Shown here in pieces: positions 41,220 through 53,097 of a stretch of DNA of 64,000 nt. Under the pieces are notes generated by a model, which did not search any database, was not told where the DNA came from, and worked only from the letters and a program-made list of their open reading frames with translations. Numbering within the stretch: the stretch's first letter is position 1; every line of letters begins with the position of its first letter. A program made the translations under genes and the position numbers. Location: NCBI RefSeq assembly GCF_905147045.1, contig NC_065917.1:1876501-1940500 (forward strand), read 5' to 3'. Origin of the DNA: Nymphalis io. Taxonomy: Eukaryota; Arthropoda; Insecta; Lepidoptera; Nymphalidae.

Positions 41220-41560
41220 CTGGACATAGGCACTTATGGCGCGCAACTGAGCTCGATCTTCAGCTCTCAATTTCCATCCGGTGGCTGCGTATATCGTCAC
41301 TCCACCTAGCTAGAGGGCGTCTTACTCTACGTTTGCTAAGGCATTCTCCGACATATGTGACCAGCCCACTGCCACTTCAGCTTACTAATCCTTTGGGCTA
41401 TATCGATAAATTTGGTTCTCAGGCGGATTGCCACATTTGAGATTTGATCCTTCAGAGAAACTCCGACCATAGACTTCTCCAAAACTTGATGTTTTATTTT
41501 AAATAAGCTGTTCCCGCGGTTACATTCGTATAACTTAAATAAATCACTAAGAGCAGACAT
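41220..41560 (-). mobile_element. RTE-like LINE fragment, end of the reverse-transcriptase ORF
   Basis: The minus-strand frame 41560-41336 encodes KSMVGVSLKDQISN, then IAQRISKLKWQWAGHICRR. These are blocks found near the C-terminus of RTE-type RT ORFs. The plus strand continues to about 41220 (GCTGGACATAGGCACTTAT), its 3' end. Dead fragment. Confidence 0.7.
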
Positions 41561-41599
41561 AATATTCCAATATATACAACAATTTTAGTTTTATTTTCG

Positions 41600-41840
41600 T
41601 GGGATATTAGTTTTCGCCACATCCAGATCTAGATAGGGAAACATACAATTGGCCATAAGAAAAACAGCATCATTCAGGTCTTATTGGTCGTAGCGTAATG
41701 TTATATAGCCTAAAGCCTTCTTCGATAAATGGGCTATCCGACACAAAAAGAATTTTTCAAATCGATCCAGTACTCCCTGAGATTAGCGGGATTAAACAAA
41801 CAAACTCTTCACCTTTTTATATTAGAACAGACTGATTTGA
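41600..41840 (-). mobile_element. Helitron helicase C-terminal remnant and flanking repeat
   Basis: On the minus strand, 41690-41610 reads CCFSYGQLYVSLSRSG, a close match to the last conserved motif of Helitron/Pif1-type helicases (SYGQLYVALSR). A stop follows. Bases 41700-41840 (CGATCCAGTACTCCCTGAGA) are a separate common repeat piece. Non-functional. Confidence 0.55.
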
Positions 41841-42343
41841 AATAACGTTATAATTAATCAACTAAGTATGATGTTAACATCTTTTTTTTTAAATAAAAAT
41901 ATTACCTTTTTTATTGGATGAATAATAATAAAACACGACAAAATTGCAATATTTTATTTACGATTCCACAATAATTTCAAAGGTGCTTAGATAAGTTAAA
42001 CAATACATTTTTACGTTTCAAATACTCTTGCATCTTATCTTAACACACCTATACAATATTTTAAATTAAATTATAATTTGTACAAAAGCTAGCCAATATA
42101 CTTATTTCCATAAAGTATATAAAACTCTGTATTGTAGCGCATAAATATCGATTAAAAATTACGTTTTTATTAAAGGGAAAAATGATCCAAGACGTGGTGC
42201 GGACGAAGATCTTTTTATCCATTTTTTTAATATTACTGTTTATTTTTGTTCTTAAAATCCGTTTCTGATAAATGCAGACACTTGTTTTAGTGAGAGTACA
42301 ATCTAATAGGTATACAATGCACATACATTTATCTAGTTTGTAA

Positions 42344-42611
42344 CAGTAACAGCCTGTTAATGTCCCACAGCTGGGCTAAGGCCTCCTCTCCCTTTTGAGG
42401 AGAAGGTTTGGAGCTTATTCTACCACGCTGCTCCAATGCGGGTTGGTAGAATACACATGTGACAGAATTTCAATGAAATTAGACACATGCAGGTTTCCTC
42501 ACGATGTTTTCCTTCACCGTCAAGCACGAGATGAACTATAAACACAAATTAAGCACATGAAAATTCAGTGGTGCTTGCCCGGGTTTGAACCCACGATCAT
42601 CGGTTAAGATC
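42344..42611 (-). mobile_element. SINE family A, head-truncated
   Basis: Plus strand AGTAACAGCCTGTTAATGTC to ATCATCGGTTAAGATC. The first ~40 bases of the tRNA-like head are lost. A very old relative lies at 42866-42945. Confidence 0.83.
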
Positions 42612-43580
42612 TAGTTTGTAAGGATTTAATTAATGTAATAAGTGTTTTTTTTTTTAATAACCAAGACAATTGTGACTAAAGTGGCAGAGAGTGATGCCAA
42701 AAGTATAAGTTTGCATTGCACTGTTTAAATTAACATGTCAAATAATACACACATGATTAATATTTTACAATTTCATTCACAAAAACAATATTCTCTATCA
42801 CGAGTTTAATAATTAGTAAATAATAAATAAGCGAATATAATAGTGATCTTATTAAATAAAATAAAGTAATGGCTTGTGAGTGGCTGCTGGGAAAAATCCT
42901 TTGTTTTGAGGAGACAGGTTGGTGCATATCCCATCACTTCTATTCTAGCATTAACTAGAATAGAATATAAAATAGAATACTTATTAAAGTATATCGCTGA
43001 TTGATATTACACATCTGCAGTGGACAACAACTGGACAACAAGCATCAATGTACTCGTTTTACCCAATGTGCCATCACATCTTCCATGATCATATTTACTG
43101 TTCCATAGTTAATATACCAGTTTTTCATCATTTTCAATTATTTTATCAATTTTAAAATGGTTATAGAATCGATGATATAAAATCTCATAGTTGGTACATA
43201 AATATTATAATATCGCTCGCACACAAGAAAATATAATTAAAGCTAAAACATAAATAGTGCACAAAAGCCATATTTATACCAAAATTCTTACTTCTTAAAC
43301 TCTAATTGAGACTGAAATAAAAAACTTATGTCTATATAATGTAATGTGCAGTGATTATTAAGGAACTCTAGTCTTAGAAGGCCAATGTCTTTAGGCGGAG
43401 TTGAGATTCCAGGTTTTATAAATAAATTAAAATAAAGTTTATCCGTGTGTTTTTTATTTTTTAATTATGACCACAGACATGATAAAGTAGTGATCAGATG
43501 ATGATGTCTGGATGAATGTAAATTAGCTGTTATTGTACAGATTATAATAAAATAGATTCCTGCCAAATAAATTAACTTTT

Positions 43581-44243
43581 TTAGTCTGTTGTGTTATCTT
43601 GCAATTTGACAATTTTCCCATTTTGAAATTCGATCCTGTGTTTTTCACGACAGTGTCTCACAACATGGTCCTTACGTTTGAACTGTTGACTGCATACCGG
43701 ACAGACGGTATATTGATTGAGATGCAAAGTTTTGATATGACGGAGCATGTGGTCCCGTCGCTTGAATGGCTTCTTACAATATGAACATATATGAGTTTCT
43801 TGTAACAGATGAGCGCTGTCATGAGATTGTAGTTCCTCGATCGACTCGCATTGATACGTACATTCTGTGCATTGAAAACATTTTTCATCTGAATGTTTTC
43901 GCTTCACATGTTTAAACAAGTTATCCCGTCTCGTGAAATCCTCATCACAAATCGGACACTTAAGACATTTCGTGCCAGTAGAATGTAAGCTATTGATATG
44001 CCTCTTCAAGTGGTCTTGACGCCGGAAGCTGGACTCGCAATAAATACAAGGATATTTCTTCAGCCCGTGTATATCGGCGTTATGCTGTTCGTATTCAGTT
44101 GCGTCGTATAAGTTTACATGACACAGTGCACAATATACGAGGTTGATTTTTTTTTTCTTCCGCTTTATCAAGGGTTGTGATAGGGACTCATCAGAATAGT
44201 GTTCCACGGAAGCCACAGGCACTAATAGTGAATTATCAACCAT
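43581..44243 (-). CDS. C2H2 zinc-finger protein, six fingers, intronless
   Basis: 220 residues, ATG at 44243. An acidic-to-basic N-terminus with KRKKKK (about 27-32) may serve as a nuclear signal. Six C2H2 fingers follow at about residues 38-59, 66-87, 96-117, 125-145, 153-174 and 181-202. Fingers 2, 3, 5 and 6 share an R-R/K-x-D-H/N-L/M/V-x-R/K-H helix pattern (FRRQDHLKRH, FKRRDHMLRH, FKRKDHVVRH), suggesting repeated duplication of one finger. Finger 1 is the most diverged. The short tail ends DNTTD. Probably a DNA-binding regulator; target unknown. The first in-window gene upstream on the same strand is the CPEB gene, about 9 kb away. Confidence 0.87.
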   Translation of the reverse strand: MVDNSLLVPVASVEHYSDESLSQPLIKRKKKKINLVYCALCHVNLYDATEYEQHNADIHGLKKYPCIYCESSFRRQDHLKRHINSLHSTGTKCLKCPICDEDFTRRDNLFKHVKRKHSDEKCFQCTECTYQCESIEELQSHDSAHLLQETHICSYCKKPFKRRDHMLRHIKTLHLNQYTVCPVCSQQFKRKDHVVRHCREKHRIEFQNGKIVKLQDNTTD

Positions 44244-46589
44244 GTTGGAGATAAAAATTTATATATACTTTAAACAATTGTTAAAAAAACATCACTTAAC
44301 ATCGAAAAACATTTGATTTCAGATCGATAGGGTGTAGCGTTTACATAAATGTCATTAGATTTGAGCTTTTCTTTCATTAAATTAGATTTAAATATTATTT
44401 TAATTAATGATTTTTGTTATACCTTCTTATGTAATGTAAAATTACTTTATAATAAATATTCGCAACCAATACAAATATACATTTTCGAAATTGCTTCGAA
44501 ATATCGAATTGTCAATGTTATGTTAGCTGTTAGCATTTTTTTACACGGTGCTGCCACAATACAATTTAAAAAATCTTCTAAATTTAATAAAATCATGCCT
44601 TACCTATAATATTTTTCATGCCTTTCAATAATTTTTTTTATTAAAGAAATGCTATAAATTTTAAGTGCAATAATATTATTAATATTAATCGAGATAAATT
44701 TTGATCCATGCATCATTGAAATTTTTTTGAATGGAAAGTTAGTTTATTTATTTAATAGTTTATTTAATAGGAACACTGTTTATTTATACATAATATAAAT
44801 ATGGGGCTACGCAAGTTCTATGTTAGAAGAATAATCATAATAAGTTTATTTTATTTGTATTTATTGTGATTATGAAATCATTATTTTTTATGTACAAAAC
44901 CCACAAAGTAATAAGTTGGCGATGGTTTTATCTCATTGTCTTCTTATAGTGATAATAATACACTAATAAAATGACAACCTATTTTAGATTTACATATTTG
45001 CGGAGAATAATATAAGCAATGTAGAATGTGAATATATTTAAGACTCATGACAATTAACCTTTGTTTTTTAAACGATACGTTTACGGTATTATAATGCACT
45101 TATTTTTTAGTTCGCGTTTTAAAATTTACTTTAAGTAATCAAATGGACATAGTACATTGAGTGTAACTCATAATTATTTTTTTTCATTTGTGTCGTGTAC
45201 CTACGCCAGCGTAGTAAGCATACATTATTCTGCCAATGTCACATATAAAATTCTTTAATCTTTGGTCGTGCTTTCTTTTGAAATGTCAACATAAATAACT
45301 CCTTCAATATCATTGTTTTTTATAAGTAAAAGTAATACCAGTCGTGAAAACAAATCGTTAATATTTATTGTAAAAAACTAACTATATTTATTCATCGATC
45401 GTCTTTCACTTCAAGAATAATAATTAAAAAAATATATTAATATTGAATCTAAAGCATGGATGTTTCAACTACACATTTGTGCCTTGTACCTTTGTTGTTT
45501 ATAAAAACTATTTTGTTGGAAACGCAGAATGTATTAAGAAATTAAAAATCTGCATTTTGAATATATTGTATTTTTTATGTAAATTATTCTAATATTTATT
45601 ACTTTTCTGTTTATAATAATATGTGCAGAGTTTATGTATTGTTATGCATAAATAGATTTCAATTTCCACGCGTCCTAACCCAAAAATTGTGTGGTGAATT
45701 ATGAATCTTTAGTAAGCGATGAGACCTTTTTTACTGCATATTATATTTTTCTTAGCTTATTTTTGAACTATGTAATGTTACATACAGTGTATAGTTGAAT
45801 CAATATATAATATATATAATAGAGGGATTCAGCATTGGAGACCATGTCACTACCTCTTTTTATGAATATATATATATTTATATATAAATATTTTTCTTTA
45901 ATTTATTAAACAATATAGTTTTACTACTATGATACAAATTATACTTCTAAATTTAAAATGCAATAACTTATTTTCTTTTTTATAGTGAGTATACCATATA
46001 TAAATATTATTACTTATAAATTGGGTTTTAAAATGAAACAAAGATATAAAGATTTAATATTGGACTAATATTTAGTAAAATACCATATTATAATAATAAA
46101 ATTCATATAAAAATCCAAGTGTTTTAGTTTTAAATAATACCTACGACTCGATGGAGATAAATTGATTAGATTGCCTAGAGTTGACAAATAACAGATTAAA
46201 AAAAAAACTACATTATAATGGAATTGAATTATCAGTTATTGTTTATTTATTTTATAATTATTATTTTAATTTCTGTTTATTTAGTTGAATTTTGTGTGTA
46301 GACTTTAAATGTTAAATGAAAAAAAAAACACTCAAAGGCATATAACTCAAAGTCTCTCCATCCAGTCAATCATATATCTAAAATACTATTTAATCAAACA
46401 ACAACAAAAAAAATACACTCTTAAGAAAAAAAAAACAAACTACAGTGCTACTTGCAATCATCAAAGATTCCACATAAATATAATTATATAAAAAACCGTA
46501 TTGCATTCTCACTTTACATAGAAATTTTCAAATTATACAATAAATATGATGTAAAGCTCCAATAGAAATTCCAAATCTACATTTCTTTA
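44244..46589. other. Intergenic, very AT-rich, no recognised feature
   Basis: No SINE, MITE or coding frame recognised. Long A and T runs and (TA)n patches, for example 45875-45890. Confidence 0.5.
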
Positions 46590-47336
46590 AATTTATTGAC
46601 AAAAACTCGTTTATTTTTACAATTTTCACTATTATATTACAATACATAATAATATGTTCCTTAAGCTGCGTCCCCACATTCGAAATAATCGCAACATTTG
46701 TGTTGGCAACGCTTGTAACGAGTTTCTGGAATTATCTTGCGTTGTTCAGAAAAGTAGTTACAGCGTGTAACCGACAATCATTGGTAACGCTTTCGAGAAT
46801 CGCCTTGCGAACACAGAAATTGCCACCGATTTCGGTGGAAACGCACCATTTAACAGCCAATGTGCAATTTTATCGGCAGAAGCTTATACTAGTAGCGTTT
46901 TAAAAATACTTTATTAAAACTATGAAATACTGAAAAAAATATTAAGGCTAAATAACAACACTAAACTATGCGATAATTAATCGATATTATAAAAATTATA
47001 CAAAAAAAAAATATGGTAAAAAAAGAAATAAATAGGTATACTTCAAAAATACATTCAAACAAGCGGGTTATCTACATCTACGAGCGATTTTCACCGGATT
47101 TAGGAATGGCAGGGACCGACCCTGCTGTCTTTTTGGTAAATTCTTCTTTGGTCAAAGAAAAAAAAAATACATATAAATAGCAAAGAATGTACTTAAAACG
47201 TCAGTGACAACATATTTTATAACAAATTAATTTAATGATTAAACTAAATTTTCAATAAATTCCATCACGTGACTCGGCTCGGGTCAATTGAAAAAAAAAC
47301 AATCCGCCCTAAAAACGTAGCTGTTTAGTAAATGAT

Positions 47337-47400
47337 TTCTCTCTCTCTGTCATTATTGATTTGACATTCGAAAGAAAGAGACAGCATTATTTAATTAAAA
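47337..47400 (+). repeat. Copy of the short CTCTTTCTGTCAT palindromic element
   Basis: TCTCTCTCTCTGTCATTATT, then GATTTGACATTCG and AAAGAAAGAGACAGCATT. The left CTCTTTC-type arm pairs with the right GAAAGAGA-type arm. Related copies lie at 23046, 27375, 30385 (reversed), 40091 and 61183. Confidence 0.55.
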
Positions 47401-48113
47401 GCCAGTATTTCATCTCACACAGCTGTAGCGTAAAAGCTAAAATTGTGTGACCTTTAAATGACAGTTGAGAAAACGTTTTCACAAGAAACGTACCCATTGC
47501 TACAAAAGCGTTGCTTGTAACGTTGATAATCTCACAGTAAAAAGTATTAATACATATTTAACAACCTGAACACGGTCAGTGTAAATAAATGAAGAATAGA
47601 AATAGAACCAATAAAGTAAGAAAATAATTATTAGAAACGCAATGGAATTTATTTAATATTTAGCCATTAAACTAAAATGAAACGAGTCCAGTGACGCGTG
47701 TAGACAAACAGTCGATTGCACTATCCCACAAAGCAAACTACGAGATGAAAACTCAGGAAAAAAGTTTCAAATTCATTTTAATGTTTTCACAATAGTCTAA
47801 AATCAAATCGCATGTCAAACAAACGGGGCGTTCATTTACAAAAAAGCTCAAATCATCTCGCGTAAAAAATATCAAGACGAAAAAAAAACAACTTCATACA
47901 AATACGTGGAGAATGACGCCGAGAAAACCAATCCGTTCTTTCACTTCGTATTGCAAACTAAACATGAAAAAAAGTTGAAAGAACCGAGTGATTTCCGGAA
48001 CAAATTTCATTAAAAGTAGCAAAACAATTTATCAACTAGACTGATAAGATAATACATTTTAAAATTATTTATCTAAGCTTCAACTGTGACTTTTCGTGCA
48101 ACACATTACGCAA

Positions 48114-48152
48114 CGGTCACATCTCCCGGACACGAGACCGGAGGTGTGACCG
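48114..48152. repeat. Strong 15-bp hairpin
   Basis: Arms CGGTCACATCTCCCGG (48114-48129) and CCGGAGGTGTGACCG (48138-48152) pair with one bulged base and one wobble, around an eight-base loop. It lies inside the probable CPEB 3' UTR. Confidence 0.7.
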
Positions 48153-48811
48153 TGGCATAGCGTCATAAATTTTTCTTTAAGAAAACAAGTTCATTTTCAC
48201 TAATGGATACGAAAAGCCACTCACAGCGTGACATCATCAACAAAATTGATTGTAGGTATATAACAATAGAAATAACGGTCTATAAAAATATATAAGTCTA
48301 ATTTGAAATTATAGTGAGCCGACTCCCGGTACAAAGCACTTTCAAATCTAATTACAGTGACGCCGCGATGTTACGCAACACGCAATGCGTTTTATCGAGT
48401 AATATTGTCGACCACGAGGACCTTCGAAGACCTTCCAGGCGATACAGCGCAAGTCAATTCCCAAACTCACTGGGATGGACGCAGGTCTGGGTCCAACGTT
48501 ACATTATACTAGTCAAGATTTAATGATTCCATAGAATCGTGTAAAACCGTGACGTCACCGTACACATTTTAATATAAATTCCACTAAAATTTTAAATATA
48601 ACATTTATGAATATTTAATTAAAAATTAGGCTGAAAAATTATCATAAAATTTGTCTATGGTTCACGTTTAAGGAGTCGGTTTTTTATTTATAAAAATTTA
48701 TTAAAAAAATATCATTTTATGCACCATCCCGGCCTGTAATGTAATAAACATCTTTATAGAGAACCGTCACTAAAATACAAAAACAAAAAAATAGATCGAG
48801 ACGCAAACGGC

Positions 48812-48877
48812 AGACACGACACGATACGATACGACACGACACGATACGACACGTCACGACACGTCACGTCACGTGCA
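48812..48877. repeat. CGACA/CGATA pentamer microsatellite
   Basis: About 13 pentamers of ACGACAC/ACGATAC/ACGTCAC type in a row, GC-rich within AT-rich DNA. Confidence 0.7.
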
Positions 48878-51559
48878 CGAGATATATATCGTCGTTCTGT
48901 AACGCGAAGGGAGAGGTACTAAATCTGTTTATTATAATATTAATCAACTAGATAAGGTAATAATGAATTGCTCTACTGTAATTCATCTATCACACGATAT
49001 TGTTTTATAATTTCACTAAAATATCTAATATTACGACGAAATTTACATAGTACGCCGCGTCCTCGGGCGTAAAATGACAAAAAAAAATTACTAACCACGG
49101 TCCGTTACCGACGGCATAAAAACATCACTTCGATCATCAAGGGACATTGTCGACCGCACCCGCCGTGCGCACGAGTCAGCGATACATCACACGGGGAGCG
49201 CGACGACGGGAGGGGGAGAGGGGGCTATTACGAAACCTCGACTTGTCAACAACAACAATTATACAAAGTTAGCTAAGATCTCAAAATAGTGTCAAAAATG
49301 TAAGACAAAAACACCTCGATGCCCCCCGTACGGTGAACCTCATGTGATATGCAATAAAATTACTATCTAAAAACGAAAAAATTAGCATTCAAATAGCTAC
49401 TATCAATAGAAAAACAGACAACGTCACAACAAGAACAAACGGCCGAATCGACCATAAACAAGAAATCAAATTAAACAACCCAAAAACTAACGAACTGAAA
49501 ACCCTTTTAAAACTCAAAACGACCCGCGGCTTCAAACTAAATATACTCCAAACTAAAACTAGGCAAATCCGGGTGTAAAAATTAAACGACAATCAAAACG
49601 AGCGCGGGTCGGTCCGCAAACAAAAAAATAAAATAAAATTATAATCAAGCAAAAAGCATCAACAATAAGTTCAATCGAAAAGGTTGGTAGAAGTCGGAAA
49701 CTTCAAATCCGAACCATCAAATCGTTCTAAAACCTTCCCTACACACACGATCTAAGCTACATTCAGACGCCACAACTTTAGTCTAGCGATCAAAACATGC
49801 AAACGCCATAATAACGGCCACATAGTGCAAGCACTGCATCATTTCGTCGCTGGCATCACAATGTAGAAAGGCCCTAAGATGACGGCCATTGCCGCCATTT
49901 TCGACAAGCTTTAAGGTATAGTGCAAAAACTAACCATTCGCAACAGACCACATATCCCAAACAACACAAAACCGACGGGTTTATTTTTTCTAACACCAAT
50001 TATTTTAGCAACCAGGTCCTATGCCAGCCCCGTGCAGAGGTCACAACGGCCGCCCGGTTAACTATCTACGTTGCGCGTAAAGTAAAAAACACTTCCGAAT
50101 TTCCACATTAATAGTCGTTTTTTATAAAAATACAAAAATACAAAATGGGACAGTGCGACCACACAACAACCACGCTTCCGTACCAATCTTCACTAAGGAG
50201 GGGGGGGGCTAGGGGGCACACGTTTAAACAACACTATACTTTTCATTAAAAAATATTGAGCAATCACATACAAAAGAATCGCCAAACAATCGAAAATGCA
50301 CACACATCGAGCCGACGACGAACCGAAACGACAAAAAAAAATAATGTTGTCACCAAACGAAATCTAACAGAAATTTGACAAAATGCAACCGGAACGGCAA
50401 TAATGTGTAAAGTATACAAGCATGAGAGGGCTAGCGGATTTCGAGTGCCGTGAGAGAGATAGATAGAGATAGAGAGAGAGTGAGCGAGAAGAAACATCTC
50501 GGGGGCGTACAGAGCGTGTATCAAAAATCACCTAATTCTTCTAAGTATATATTTAAAGAGGAAACCGCGATACGCTAATCTGAAACTATTTTTTATTTAT
50601 TTATCATTACACTAGAGCTATCGCACGTGTGTGCATTTTTAAACTTTGAAATCGCATCACGACACTAGACCGAAATCACGATTTTTTTCAAATATATCTA
50701 ATTCTAAGAAAAAATATAATAATAATATATATATATATAATATTAATTTGTCTACGTAATAGTGTTATACGGTTGAATTTCATAGTAATCATAACACGTG
50801 AACCGGTAGTGTCGCGACGCTCGTCTATGGCAAATAATTTCCACTAAAATGCTCTATTAATTACAATTTGTCTACTTAATTACAAGTTAAGACCGTTCGC
50901 TTCAACACGCAAACGTCAAAGCGGTTTAAAAAATATACATCGATCAATCGGGGTCACAAAAAACGATAACCAATCAAAAATAAACCGAGTCAAAGATCGG
51001 TCGGATACATATACAAATACGATCGAAATTATATAATCGAGCAATCAAATCGATCACGGGAGGGGTCGGTTACACGTTCAACCATGCGCCGCACGAAGGC
51101 ACTTCGCCTCAACATCCACCGAAAAATACACGACACGAAAAAACCGTCTACAAAAATCATTTAATAAACTCATCAAAAAATTCGCGCTAGTCTTTTAACT
51201 ACAGTCTCAGAGTCCGTGGTCGGTCGGGATACGACGTCTGTATCCGAAGGGGAATTAAGTACATACCCAAGCTTCATCGCTGACGTCACCGTATATCAAT
51301 CATAAACATTCCAATTTCAAAAATCGATCCACCATCGACGCAATGGGGGCTTTAGTAAAAATCGATCGTAAAAATTACAAATTACCCCCACACGTTGCTT
51401 TTCGTTGATAAACGCACGCATTATCGACACGCCGCGTTTCGAGACGTTTCCTTTGATGGCGTTTCATCAATAATATTTACACTAGACTCTTGGTTATTAT
51501 ATAATCTTAATAGGTAACTACTATTCTAACAACTATTGCACTACCCCGGCGGATCCAAA

Positions 51560-51595
<36 letters not shown>

Positions 51596-51602
51596 TATAT
51601 AT
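51560..51602. repeat. (TA)n microsatellite
   Basis: Nearly pure TA alternation, interrupted by TTTA. Confidence 0.7.
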
Positions 51603-53097
51603 TTTAATACTAAAAAAATATAAAGAGTCAACTCGCATGGAGCCTACAGCCAAGAACGGTAACGTTTTGTTTTGTTTTTTTTTTCGTTTTAAACTTTGTA
51701 CTAAAAACCCAGTCTATACCGCCTCCCGGGTAGTAAGTCGTCTAGTTCAGGAACAAAACCATTTTCAAATTAATCAGCAACAAAGCTATAACAAAATCCT
51801 CTTCAAACTCGCAAACACGATTCGAACGATTCCATAATCTTTCGATCTTTATATTATAATCGTTCGAAAACAAAATCAATAATCGAACGATCCATGACTC
51901 TAAATCAATATTCAATAAACGATTTGATAAATCAATCAAATACCGCAACAATATCCAAGTTAAATATAATAAAACAAAAATAACGGGAAAAACGGGAAAT
52001 TCACTCTAGCTACACAGGTACAATTATCTTTTTTTTTTTTCGAAAAAAATGTGAATCCACTTATGTCTTACGTTAATATCTTACGATAAATGAGCGTACA
52101 CACCCGCGACAAAACCCCGCGACAGAGGTCCGACAATTTTGTCGAGATGCGCCACCAAGACGTTACAGAGCTTATCCACAAACGACAAACTGACAACTAG
52201 CTAAGTTTTTTTTTTTTTTGAATACACATTTTACTTAAATCGAAGTCCTTATTAAATTTCTCATCACACGAAACATACCATTTTGGTAGTTTTACAAAAA
52301 ATGGCAACACAGTTACAAATTTCAACGTGTCCAACAAGAAATCCAACAAGCGAATTGTACTTGAATTCTATATATTTCGCTTAACATTAATTGGATAATG
52401 TTGCCTGTTATTATTATTATTATTTTTATTATTTTTTTTAATTTTACAACAATCGATATCATTACGTCATATCCGGAGGCGATACAGCGGTACAGGCATT
52501 TCGTAACATTTTCACGCAGGTACTAAAAGCCGTGGTTTTTTATTATTCTAGAAAGTGAACTGTCAAAATACCGATTTAAAAAAAAAATGTCACAAAACGT
52601 CGTACCGTGAATATAAACGCACCAAGTATTGTATTCTACGTTTCGAGGAGAAACGCTAACATTTTTTCTCCAATTCTCGCATCCAAAGCCAGTGTTGCTA
52701 GTTTCGAATCAAATTTTCCTCAAAAATTCAATTCAACTCTTAGGGGGAGACGGTGTATTTTTTCTATTAAGTTACATATTTTGTGCCAGGGGTTATCCAA
52801 TCCAATCTCTCTCCCAACCAATCCATTCCACTAAGTGCTCGCCGCTTCCCCTCCTAAACATAAGCTGTGATGTATAATTTCCTACTCACCAACAATTGCT
52901 ACCCACTATTTTCTATTCAATTGAAACTAGTTCCCTATTTAATTCCCAATATTGCTTAATTCGTAACATCATCAATAACGATAAACATGGAGACACTCCA
53001 TTCTTCCAACCCTTTCTTGCTCTCCCCCAAATCTTTTCCCCATACTCCCCTGGCACTACCCATCATCTCCCCGACCGTCTCCCCTCTATCTCGCGAG

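Larger units (their letters stand above)
46590..53097 (-). promoter_or_regulatory. Probable long 3' UTR of the CPEB gene
   Basis: Directly downstream of the CPEB stop codon (53098-53100). No recognised transposon or SINE lies between 42945 and 54120, against roughly one per kilobase elsewhere. The minus strand is T-rich with many TTTTAT boxes (CPE type) and two Pumilio-type TGTANATA sites (51474-51481 and 47069-47076, minus strand). TTTATT at about 46611 is a candidate poly(A) signal. It also holds a strong hairpin (48114-48152) and a pentamer repeat. The extent is an inference; no transcript was seen. Confidence 0.45.

Noticed and set aside
50197..50216. G-rich runs (also 49205-49227 and 53984-54000) as G-quadruplex regulators
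   Set aside because: Only one or two long G-tracts each, on the strand opposite to the transcript. Too weak to support a claim.
49389..50524. Hydrophobic minus-strand frames at 49389-49592 and 50264-50524
   Set aside because: No family match, no conserved features, and located in the probable CPEB 3' UTR. Hydrophobicity follows from the T-rich strand.
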